Below are positions 1 to 5,805 of a DNA stretch of 6,545 nt, piece by piece (positions within the stretch are counted from its first letter, which is position 1; each line of letters starts with the position of its first letter). The DNA comes from JANNXQ01 sp038238555 (GTDB lineage Bacteria; Verrucomicrobiota; Verrucomicrobiia; Chthoniobacterales; Chthoniobacteraceae), in the NCBI GenBank assembly GCA_038238555.1, contig JBBRXP010000258.1, forward strand, positions 1-6,545, read 5' to 3'. Under the pieces are notes generated by a model. It saw only the letters and a list, made by a program, of their open reading frames with translations, was not told the DNA's origin and did no database searches. Both the position numbers and the translations under genes were made by a program.

Positions 1-435
1 CATGCCCGCGTCGGCATGGGCAATGGCGGTTGGTATTCCTGGGCTTATTACTGCATGATGTTCTGCAACGTCATTTCGCCCCAGATTTTCTGGATGAAGA
101 AAATGCGGCGCCATTACTGGGTCGTCTTCGCCGTGTGCATGTGCGTCAACGTCGGCATGTGGTTCGAGCGCTTTGTCATTATCGTTACTTCGCTCGCGCA
201 GGATTTCCTACCGAGTTCCTGGGGCCATTACACACCCTCCTGGGTCGAGATATGGACCTTCGCCGGCACCTTCGGCATCTTCCTGTCCCTTTTCCTGCTC
301 TTCATGCGCTTCCTGCCGATGATCGCCATCTTCGAAGTGAAGTTAGTAACTCCCGAGGCCGATCCACATCGGGAAAAGTTGAGTGTTGCGTTCCCGGATG
401 CCGCGCCACTCAACCCTCCCCATCCCCATGCCTGA
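1..435 (+). CDS. actC: ActC, ACIII NrfD-like integral membrane subunit (3' part only)
   Basis: This is the C-terminal 144 residues of a polytopic membrane protein whose start lies left of the window. It is read in frame 1 to the TGA at 433-435. Three hydrophobic segments are visible, at about residues 11-31, 38-63 and 82-107 of the fragment. The segment VGMWFERFVIIVTSL is the type of conserved helix seen in the NrfD/PsrC-like subunit ActC. By family knowledge ActC carries the periplasmic-side quinol site of alternative complex III and contacts the ActB iron-sulfur subunit; the residues forming that site lie mostly upstream and cannot be checked here. The tail after the last helix is polar and proline-rich. 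The immediately following actD start overlaps the stop, and actE and actF follow, which supports the call. ActF is a paralogue, but the complete ActF is found downstream, so this copy is ActC. Confidence 0.9.
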   Translation, partial: HARVGMGNGGWYSWAYYCMMFCNVISPQIFWMKKMRRHYWVVFAVCMCVNVGMWFERFVIIVTSLAQDFLPSSWGHYTPSWVEIWTFAGTFGIFLSLFLLFMRFLPMIAIFEVKLVTPEADPHREKLSVAFPDAAPLNPPHPHA

Positions 436-973
436 GTATCGCAAAGTCTATGGCCTCGGCGCTGAGTTCGACAGCGCTGGCTCGTTGCTCAAGGCAGCCG
501 AGAAGGTGCGCGACCAAGGATTCACCCGATGGGATGTGCATTCGCCATTCCCCGTGCATGGGATGGATAAGGCGATGGGTTTGGGTAAGTCCTGGCTATC
601 CGCGCCGGTCTTTGTTGGAGGCGTTACCGGGTTACTCACGGCTGTGTTACTCACGTGCATCCCTTCCTTTGGCATCTATCCGGTCATCGTTCACGGCAAA
701 CCCTTTGACTGGCGCACGCTGCCGGCATTCTTCCCCATTATGTTTGAGCTCACGGTGCTCTTCTCCGCCTTCACTACCGTCTTCGCCATCCTGGTAATGA
801 ACCAGCTTCCCAAGTGGTATCATCCCGTCTTTAATTGGGAGCGCTTTTCTCGGGTTAGTGACGACGGCTTCTTCCTCATCGTCGAAGCCCGCGATCCCAA
901 GTTCTCGGAAACCCGAACGCGCGAGTTGCTTGAAGCCATCGGCGGCACGCACGTTACCCTCATTCATGATTGA
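428..973 (+). CDS. actD: ActD, ACIII small membrane subunit (DUF3341 type)
   Basis: The product is 181 residues. It begins with a soluble segment containing LYGLGAEFD-like and FTRWDVHSPFPVHGMD stretches, typical of ActD (DUF3341). Two transmembrane helices follow, at about 57-79 and 101-124. The soluble C-terminus (about 130-181) contains DDGFFLIVEARD and ends in an alpha/beta-like tail. ActD is a structural membrane subunit of ACIII with no cofactor. I chose ATG 428 because the family-conserved region starts almost at once after it, and because the start overlaps the actC stop by 8 nt, which suggests translational coupling. There is no good Shine-Dalgarno sequence in front of it. In-frame alternatives at GTG 383 and ATG 398 would only add a non-conserved Pro/Arg-rich extension lying inside actC. 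The gene is complete and of normal length. Unusually, it is followed by a 317-nt gap rather than directly by actE. Confidence 0.92.
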   Translation: MPEYRKVYGLGAEFDSAGSLLKAAEKVRDQGFTRWDVHSPFPVHGMDKAMGLGKSWLSAPVFVGGVTGLLTAVLLTCIPSFGIYPVIVHGKPFDWRTLPAFFPIMFELTVLFSAFTTVFAILVMNQLPKWYHPVFNWERFSRVSDDGFFLIVEARDPKFSETRTRELLEAIGGTHVTLIHD

Positions 974-1290
974 GCGATGACATCGACTTCTTTCAAAGTC
1001 TTAGTCGCCGTGCAAGGCGGCCCAATTGGCGATGCTTCAAACGACAAGCGTGGAAGATAAACGCGCTGCACGACAGTACGGCGCCTACGTTGGAACGTGC
1101 ATCACCTTAACTCGACCTCTATCATCGGGAGCAATTGTTACCTCCAGCGCGAAGGATTAAGCGCTTCGATAGAAGAACCAATGAAGGGTTCAGTCTCAGA
1201 ATTTGACTATCTTTATTTGCATGAATGTCCTCAATATCCCAAGTCAATGAAGGCAGAGTAACGAGTCACATTTTTAACTAACCCAGCACC
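974..1290 (+). other. 317-nt gap between actD and actE, no supported gene
   Basis: No frame gives a convincing protein. The longest ATG reading (977-1060, 27 codons) has no recognisable features. GC by hand count is about 48% overall and about 39% in the last 120 nt, below the flanking genes. That would fit a promoter or leader for the actE-to-cytochrome block. I could not find a -35/-10 pair with good spacing. Two small inverted repeats are present: ACGTT-GG-AACGT at 1087-1098, and overlapping 5-bp stems at 1146-1168. Neither is followed by a T run, so no intrinsic terminator is supported. No insertion-sequence ends or tRNA-like structure were seen. Confidence 0.6.
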
Positions 1291-1977
1291 ATGCTCCGCT
1301 ACTTTTTTGTTAGCTTCATTTTGATTACCGTCGCCATCGTCGCGCTTGCGGGGTTTCGGGGGAGGAAGAGCACGGTGCCCCCCATTGAGGTGTTTCCGGA
1401 TATGGATCATCAGCCTAAGTATCAGCCGCAGCATCCGAGCGGCTTTTTTGCCGACGGGCGGGCGGGGCGCATTCCGGTGAAGGAGACTATTCCGCTCGGT
1501 TACACGATGCCGGGGTCTTATCTGCAGGTCGGTGCGAAGAATGGATCGACTGGGCCGCAGGGGTTCTCCAATCAGCCGGACTATTATAACACGGGTAAGA
1601 TCGGCGATGTGTATGGCGATGGGTTTCCAACCAACCTTACGATCGACGAGACGTTCATTAGACGCGGGCAGGAGCGCTTCAATATCAATTGCTCGGTCTG
1701 CCACGGGAAGTCGGGGCAGGCCAATGGCATTGTAAGTCAGTTTGGTTTGCCCGCGATTGCCAATCTGCACGACGACCGTGTGCGCCAGATGCCGGACGGA
1801 CAGCTTTTCTCGACGATTACTGCCGGTAAGAACACGATGGGCGCTTATGGGCCGCAGATCGCGGTGGAGGATCGGTGGGCGATTGTTACTTACATCCGCG
1901 CGTTGCAACGCACGACGGCGGGAAAGCTTGCCGACTTGCCCGACGCGCGGGAGAAAGAACTCGAGGCAAAGAAATGA
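1291..1977 (+). CDS. actE: ActE, ACIII monoheme cytochrome c subunit
   Basis: The product is 228 residues. Residues 4-21 form an uncleaved-looking N-terminal hydrophobic anchor or signal, followed by GFRGRKS and then a periplasmic domain. The haem c site is CSVCH at 134-138, in the context RFNINCSVCHGKSG. M183 (KNTMGAYG) is the likely distal haem ligand, and the last helix (about 193-206) is the usual cytochrome c C-terminal helix. The segments PPIEVFPDMDHQPKYQPQ and IPVKETIPLGY before the haem are typical of ActE. In ACIII, ActE is one of the c-haem subunits that pass electrons from quinol oxidation to the acceptor. There is no cysteine at the end of the hydrophobic segment, so the lipoprotein anchor known for some ActE proteins is not expected. 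No clear ribosome binding site precedes ATG 1291. The stop overlaps the actF start (ATGA, 1974-1977). Confidence 0.92.
   Translation: MLRYFFVSFILITVAIVALAGFRGRKSTVPPIEVFPDMDHQPKYQPQHPSGFFADGRAGRIPVKETIPLGYTMPGSYLQVGAKNGSTGPQGFSNQPDYYNTGKIGDVYGDGFPTNLTIDETFIRRGQERFNINCSVCHGKSGQANGIVSQFGLPAIANLHDDRVRQMPDGQLFSTITAGKNTMGAYGPQIAVEDRWAIVTYIRALQRTTAGKLADLPDAREKELEAKK
1963..1966 (+). promoter_or_regulatory. Shine-Dalgarno GAGG for actF
   Basis: GAGG lies 7 nt before ATG 1974, inside the last codons of actE. It supports this start over in-frame codons further upstream, which would lie wholly within actE, and fits coupled translation through the ATGA overlap. Confidence 0.55.
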
Positions 1978-3182
1978 GCGATCCCCATCACGAAGTTACC
2001 GCGGTCACACCGGAGGTGTTTGATATCAAGGACGCCGGCGCGCTGCCAAAGCTCTGCGTGGGTCTCGGTGCGCTCGGAATCCTTGGGAGCCTGGTGGGGC
2101 TTATCATCTCGCGGGAGCAGTTCGCTTACTCCTGGCTCTTCGGCTTTGCTTACTGCTTCACACTTTGCGTGGGCGCGCTTTTTTGGATCTGCGTGCACCA
2201 CGCCACCGATGCGGAATGGTCGGTGGTGGTGCGTCGGTTGTTGGAGAATGTCGCGGGACTCATTCCTTGGCTGGCCGTGGTATTTGCGCCGCTGCTGATC
2301 TTTTGGTGCGTGCCGCTCTTGTGGACTTGGTGGAACATTAACCCGGCGGATGACGCGCTGCTCGAGGCCAAGGCCGGCTACCTGAATCATGGGTTCTTTT
2401 GGTTCCGCACCGTCTTTTACTTTGCCATGCTGAGCTGGCTGGCGCTGCGGTTGCGGGGCCGCTCGATCGCGCAGGACTCCGACGGCGCGGCGGAGCATAC
2501 ATTGGTCATGCGCAAGTTTGGCGTCGGCGGCATTCCCGCGGTGGCGTTGTGCCTTACTTTTGCCGCTGTCGATTGGCTGATGGGTCTCGACTACAAGTGG
2601 TATTCCACGATGTGGGGCGTCTATATCTTTGCGGGCGCGGCGGGGAGCTCGATGTCGCTGCTGGTGCTCATCGTTTCGGCGCTTAAGAAGAAGGGTTATC
2701 TCCGAGTAGTTACCAAGGAGCATTACCACATCATGGGTAAGTGGATGCTGGCCTTCGTGGTTTTCTGGGCTTACATCGGCTTCAGCCAGTACATGCTCAT
2801 CTGGTATGCGAATATCCCGGAGGAGACGATCTACTTCCGCATCCGAAATACCGAGAGCTGGTGGTATTTCTCTCAGTTCCTCGTGATCGGCCGTTTCTGG
2901 CTTCCGTTCCCAGTGTTGCTCTTCCAGTTCACCAAGAAGACGGGGTTGATTAACTTCGTCGCCGTGTGGGTGCTCTTGATGCAGTTACTCGACATCTTTG
3001 TCATCGTGCTTCCGGCGTTTCATCCGACTGGCGTTCGTTTCGGTGACTTATTCTTTAGCGCGTGCTCGGTCGTCGGGATCCTCGGCGTGCTGGGCTGGCT
3101 CTTTCTCCAGCGGATCGGTAAGTCCAATCTCTTTCCGAAGCGCGACCCACGCCTGGCGGGGTCGCTCAAGCTGACCAACTGA
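1974..3182 (+). CDS. actF: ActF, ACIII polytopic membrane subunit (ActC paralogue)
   Basis: The product is 402 residues with ten predicted transmembrane helices, at roughly 25-46, 52-73, 94-116, 138-160, 184-203, 213-236, 255-278, 299-318, 324-347 and 357-379. This matches the ten-helix ActF of alternative complex III. Recognisable family stretches are FAAVDWLMGLDYKWYSTMWG (about 196-215) and FWAYIGFSQYMLIWYANIPE (about 264-283). By family knowledge ActF is an NrfD/PsrC-like paralogue of ActC that packs against the other membrane subunits and may provide part of a proton route. It has no cofactor-binding motif. The N-terminal 20 residues are soluble and His/Glu-rich. The start at 1974 overlaps the actE stop and has a GAGG at the right distance. 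The next gene begins one base after the TGA at 3180-3182. Confidence 0.93.
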   Translation: MSDPHHEVTAVTPEVFDIKDAGALPKLCVGLGALGILGSLVGLIISREQFAYSWLFGFAYCFTLCVGALFWICVHHATDAEWSVVVRRLLENVAGLIPWLAVVFAPLLIFWCVPLLWTWWNINPADDALLEAKAGYLNHGFFWFRTVFYFAMLSWLALRLRGRSIAQDSDGAAEHTLVMRKFGVGGIPAVALCLTFAAVDWLMGLDYKWYSTMWGVYIFAGAAGSSMSLLVLIVSALKKKGYLRVVTKEHYHIMGKWMLAFVVFWAYIGFSQYMLIWYANIPEETIYFRIRNTESWWYFSQFLVIGRFWLPFPVLLFQFTKKTGLINFVAVWVLLMQLLDIFVIVLPAFHPTGVRFGDLFFSACSVVGILGVLGWLFLQRIGKSNLFPKRDPRLAGSLKLTN

Positions 3183-3183
3183 T

Positions 3184-3669
3184 ATGGCCGATCCAAGAAC
3201 TCGCTCACCCAACGGTTTTATGATCTTCGCCGGCAGCGCCGCGGCGCTCGCGCTGGTGGTGATTTTATTCGGCGAAGTGATCGGTGCGAAGCCGAAGGTC
3301 GAGTTAGTCGAACAGAAGCGCGCAAAGCAACGCATCGAGACGCGTGAAAAGCTCGAGAAGGCCGCGCACGAGCAACTCACCACGGTGGATTGGGTGGATA
3401 AGACAAAGGGTGTAGTTCGGCTGCCCGTGAGTGACGCGATGAAGCTCGTAGCCGGGGAACTTAGCGCGAAGAAACCCGCGCCTTCGCAAGTGAAAGTCGA
3501 ACCACCGCTGCCAATGCCTGCGCCATTTGACCCAGCGGCGGTTGAGCCTCCACCGCCCGCGCTGCCATCGTCGCCGCAAGGCGCGGACATCATTCGTTTC
3601 GATCCACCGGTCGCGGTGAGTGAGACCGCGCCGATCCCAACGCCCGAAACCTCCGAGCCAAAGAAATGA
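3184..3669 (+). CDS. Single-pass membrane protein with WVD-motif and proline-rich tail, function unknown
   Basis: I cannot assign a function to this 161-residue protein. It has a short polar N-terminus, one transmembrane helix at about 12-34, then a highly charged, probably helical stretch at 38-66 (KRAKQRIETREKLEKAAHEQ). A compact motif follows at about 69-92: Asp-Trp-Val-Asp, Gly-Val-Val-Arg-Leu-Pro-Val, then Asp-Ala-Met-Lys-Leu-Val. The C-terminal 65 residues are rich in Pro and Ala and look unstructured. From memory, small proteins with a similar Trp-Val-Asp...Pro-Ile/Val...Ala-Met pattern occur next to ACIII/haem-copper oxidase genes in Verrucomicrobiota, Planctomycetota and relatives; I could not search this. 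It starts 1 nt after actF and its stop overlaps the next gene (ATGA), so it is clearly part of the operon. Assembly factor or linker between ACIII and the module behind it is a guess. Confidence 0.8.
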   Translation: MADPRTRSPNGFMIFAGSAAALALVVILFGEVIGAKPKVELVEQKRAKQRIETREKLEKAAHEQLTTVDWVDKTKGVVRLPVSDAMKLVAGELSAKKPAPSQVKVEPPLPMPAPFDPAAVEPPPPALPSSPQGADIIRFDPPVAVSETAPIPTPETSEPKK

Positions 3670-5150
3670 CCGCTGCCGCACCAGTCCACACTTTTGTTCC
3701 GCCTATCGCGCATCCAGGGGGGCCTGCTCCGGCATATCGGCTCCACCTCGAACGGGCGAAGATCGACTCCTCGACGCGAGGGCCGGTGATCTTCTTTCTT
3801 ACTTCGGCGGTGCTGTGGCTACTCGCATCGACTTTCCTTACTTGCATTGCGTCGATTCAGTTGCACGCGCCGGAGTTTCTTGCGGATATTCCGTGGCTTA
3901 CTTACGGCCGGGTGGTGCCGGCTTCTAACAACGCGCTGCTCTTTGGGTGGGCGAGCCAGGCGGGGATCGGAGTGGGGCTTTGGCTCCTTTCTCGCCTTTG
4001 CCGGGTGGAGGTGAAGTATGGCGGCGTGCTGATGATCGCGGGCCTCTTTTGGAACATCGGGCTGACTTTTGGCGCCCTCGAAATCCTCGGCGGCAAGAGC
4101 AGTGGAGTGGAATGGATGGAACTCCCCGGCGGCGCGGCGGGCATCATGTTTCTAGGTTATGCCATGGTGGCGTTGTGGGCGGCGGTGTTATTCGGCTTTC
4201 GCCGGCAGGGGCCGGCTTATATCTCGGTGTGGTATCTCCTCGCGTCGTTTCTTTGGCTGCCGTGGATCTTCGGCATCGGTTATCTCACTAATCGGTCCGC
4301 GGGATTGCAAGGGGTGATGCATAACGTGGTCGCGGCTTGGGCGAGCCAGAGTTTTCTAAGTATCTGGATTACCGGCGTGGGACTCGCGGCGGCGTATTAT
4401 CTTATCCCGAAAGTCATCAACAAACCGGTGCACAGTTATAACCTTGCTTCGGTTGGTTTCTGGTCGTGGCTGGTCTTTGCGGCGCTTACCGGAGCGATCC
4501 GCCTAAGTGGCGGGCCAGTGCCGGCGTGGCTGGTGACCTTTAGCATCGCGGCGCAGATCTTACTCCTCGTGCAGATCGTGACGGTAACTGCCAACCTGGT
4601 TCTGACCATGCGGGGGCAGTATCACATGGTGTATCATTCTCCCACGATCCGCTTCACCTTCTTCGGAGCTATTTCGTTTTCGGTCGCCAGCGTGCTGAGC
4701 TTACTGGGCTCGTTGCGGTCGGTGGATAAGGTGCTGCACTTTACCGAGGCTACGACGGCCATGCAGCAGTGCGTGGTGTATGCCTTCTTTAGCATGGTGA
4801 TGTTTGGAGCCATCTATTACATCATGCCGCGGCTGGTGGGTTGTGAGTGGCTTTCGTCGTCGATGATCAGCCTGCATTTCTGGGGCGCGGCTTATGGGGG
4901 CGGCATGGTGATCGTGTTACTTTTCCTGGGCGGATTGGCTTATGGGATGTCGCTCGGGGATCCGGAGGCGCTGTTTTCGCAGATTGTGCAGATCGGTTAC
5001 TACATCCACGTCGGGCGCACGCTGGGGTTGGTGCTGGTGGTGATTGGGCATTTGATTTTTACGCTGCACTTCCTGCTTATGTTACTGCGCATTGGGCAGC
5101 CTGGCGGTGAGCCCACGCTGTTTGCACCGCTCGATGAGGAGGCGCACTAA
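3666..5150 (+). CDS. ccoN-like: CcoN-like cbb3 oxidase subunit I homologue lacking all haem and copper ligands
   Basis: The product is 494 residues with twelve predicted helices (about 40-63, 84-108, 118-138, 155-178, 184-207, 221-247, 259-280, 287-313, 328-349, 363-388, 400-426, 446-474), the fold and length of CcoN. Family matches are strong: PWLTYGR before TM2, AYYLIPK with PVHSYNLAS after TM6, LHFTE before TM10, and FGAIYYIMPRL at its end. Compared from memory with Pseudomonas stutzeri CcoN, the metal ligands are all changed. PLHTN has become PASNN (S87). WWYGHN has become AWASQS (Q228). YIWAGPHH has become AALTGAIR (A272, I278, R279). HVH has become MQQ (366-368). The protein should therefore carry no haem b, haem b3 or CuB and be catalytically inactive. 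The reading frame is intact and uses the same type of codons as its neighbours, so it is not a pseudogene. It overlaps the previous gene (ATGA) and is followed by a CcoO-like gene. A scaffold role is inferred. Confidence 0.9.
   Translation: MTAAAPVHTFVPPIAHPGGPAPAYRLHLERAKIDSSTRGPVIFFLTSAVLWLLASTFLTCIASIQLHAPEFLADIPWLTYGRVVPASNNALLFGWASQAGIGVGLWLLSRLCRVEVKYGGVLMIAGLFWNIGLTFGALEILGGKSSGVEWMELPGGAAGIMFLGYAMVALWAAVLFGFRRQGPAYISVWYLLASFLWLPWIFGIGYLTNRSAGLQGVMHNVVAAWASQSFLSIWITGVGLAAAYYLIPKVINKPVHSYNLASVGFWSWLVFAALTGAIRLSGGPVPAWLVTFSIAAQILLLVQIVTVTANLVLTMRGQYHMVYHSPTIRFTFFGAISFSVASVLSLLGSLRSVDKVLHFTEATTAMQQCVVYAFFSMVMFGAIYYIMPRLVGCEWLSSSMISLHFWGAAYGGGMVIVLLFLGGLAYGMSLGDPEALFSQIVQIGYYIHVGRTLGLVLVVIGHLIFTLHFLLMLLRIGQPGGEPTLFAPLDEEAH
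5137..5142 (+). promoter_or_regulatory. Shine-Dalgarno AGGAGG that fixes the ccoO-like start
   Basis: A perfect AGGAGG lies inside the last codons of the CcoN-like gene, 9 nt before ATG 5152. It is the best ribosome binding site in the window. It favours ATG 5152 over the in-frame ATG at 5092, which would add 20 residues and overlap the upstream gene by about 60 nt. Confidence 0.75.
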
Positions 5151-5151
5151 T

Positions 5152-5805
5152 ATGGATCGCTCTCTTCCACTTTTCGCCGGAGTTATCGGGTCGTTTGCGC
5201 TTTCTGCTTTTACGTTGGTGATTGTGCCGAAGGCGCAGATCGGAGCGTTGCAACCGCAGACCACGTTGGACGAAGGTAAGATCACGGACATCTATCCGAT
5301 TGAGAACGCGGGGATGATCAAAGGACGCGAAGTGTATGCGGCCAATGGTTGCATCTACTGCCACTCGCAGCAGGTGCGCGATGTGCAGAATGGCACGGAC
5401 ATCGAGCGCGGCTGGGGCGAGCGGCGCACGGTGGCGCGGGATTACTTATTTGAGCAACCGCCTTTCCTAGGAAGCGTGCGGCTCGGGCCGGACCTGGCTA
5501 ACGTGGGCTCTCCGAAGTGGCGCAATGAACCGGAAGGCGAGACGCTCAAGCCGAAGAAGCGCGATCGTGCCTGGCACTTACTCCATCTTTACGCGCCGCG
5601 CACTGTGATTACCGAATCGAATATGCCGCCTTATCGTTACTTATTTGAGGAGCGGAAAATCAGCGGACAGCGATCGGCGGATGCGCTCGATGTGTTACCG
5701 CGTGGAGGAGCGGGTTACGAAGTGGTGCCGAAGAATGAAGCCAAGGCGCTGGTGGCTTACTTACTTTCCCTCGACCGGAGTCATCCGCTGCAAGAAGTAA
5801 AATGA
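5152..5805 (+). CDS. ccoO: CcoO-like membrane-anchored monoheme cytochrome c
   Basis: The product is 217 residues. It has an N-terminal membrane anchor at about 5-25 and a periplasmic cytochrome c domain. The haem site CIYCH is at 67-71 in GCIYCHSQQVR, close to the GCYNCHSQ signature of CcoO/FixO. Other CcoO landmarks follow in order: RRTVARDYLFEQPPFLGS and RLGPDLANVG (about 91-119), and HLYAPRTVITESNMPPYRYL (145-164), where M158 is the expected distal haem ligand. CcoO is the obligate partner of CcoN in cbb3 oxidases, passing electrons from cytochrome c to the low-spin haem b. Here the adjacent CcoN homologue has lost that haem, while this cytochrome looks fully functional, so its acceptor is unclear. 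The gene begins 1 nt after the preceding stop, has a strong AGGAGG, and overlaps the next gene by ATGA. Confidence 0.92.
   Translation: MDRSLPLFAGVIGSFALSAFTLVIVPKAQIGALQPQTTLDEGKITDIYPIENAGMIKGREVYAANGCIYCHSQQVRDVQNGTDIERGWGERRTVARDYLFEQPPFLGSVRLGPDLANVGSPKWRNEPEGETLKPKKRDRAWHLLHLYAPRTVITESNMPPYRYLFEERKISGQRSADALDVLPRGGAGYEVVPKNEAKALVAYLLSLDRSHPLQEVK

Noticed and set aside
383..427. Upstream in-frame starts for actD (GTG 383, ATG 398)
   Set aside because: They add a non-conserved extension deep inside actC; ATG 428 gives the family-like N-terminus and a short coupled overlap.
30..797. 255-codon + strand frame overlapping actC and actD
   Set aside because: Its translation is Arg/Pro/His-rich without membrane or domain structure, whereas the overlapping frames give recognisable ActC and ActD.
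977..1060. 27-codon reading frame starting 4 nt after actD (MTSTSFKVLVAVQGG...)
   Set aside because: Very short, no Shine-Dalgarno of note, no hydrophobic segment or motif; could be chance or a remnant.
1080..1098. GGCGCC and ACGTT-GG-AACGT palindromes in the gap as an operator or integron attC-like site
   Set aside because: Short palindromes without a second copy, integrase gene or consensus core.
1146..1168. Inverted repeats AGCGC/GCGCT and CGAAG/CTTCG as a terminator
   Set aside because: Stems are only 5 bp, mutually exclusive, and no T run follows.
1203..1237. Possible promoter: TTGACT at 1203-1208 with CAATAT at 1232-1237
   Set aside because: Spacing of 23 nt is too long and no better -10 element is at 16-18 nt.
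1890..2729. Long open frame on the minus strand (279 codons)
   Set aside because: It lies antisense to actE/actF, is rich in Arg/His/Pro with no domain, and the + strand proteins here are clear family members.
3048..3746. Minus-strand open frame (232 codons) antisense to the end of actF and the small membrane protein
   Set aside because: Ser/Gly low-complexity translation produced by the Pro/Ala-rich + strand gene; no domain.
3666..5150. Loss of ligands as a sequencing artefact or pseudogene
   Set aside because: Changes occur at separate codons in four helices without any frameshift or stop, and the flanking family landmarks remain.
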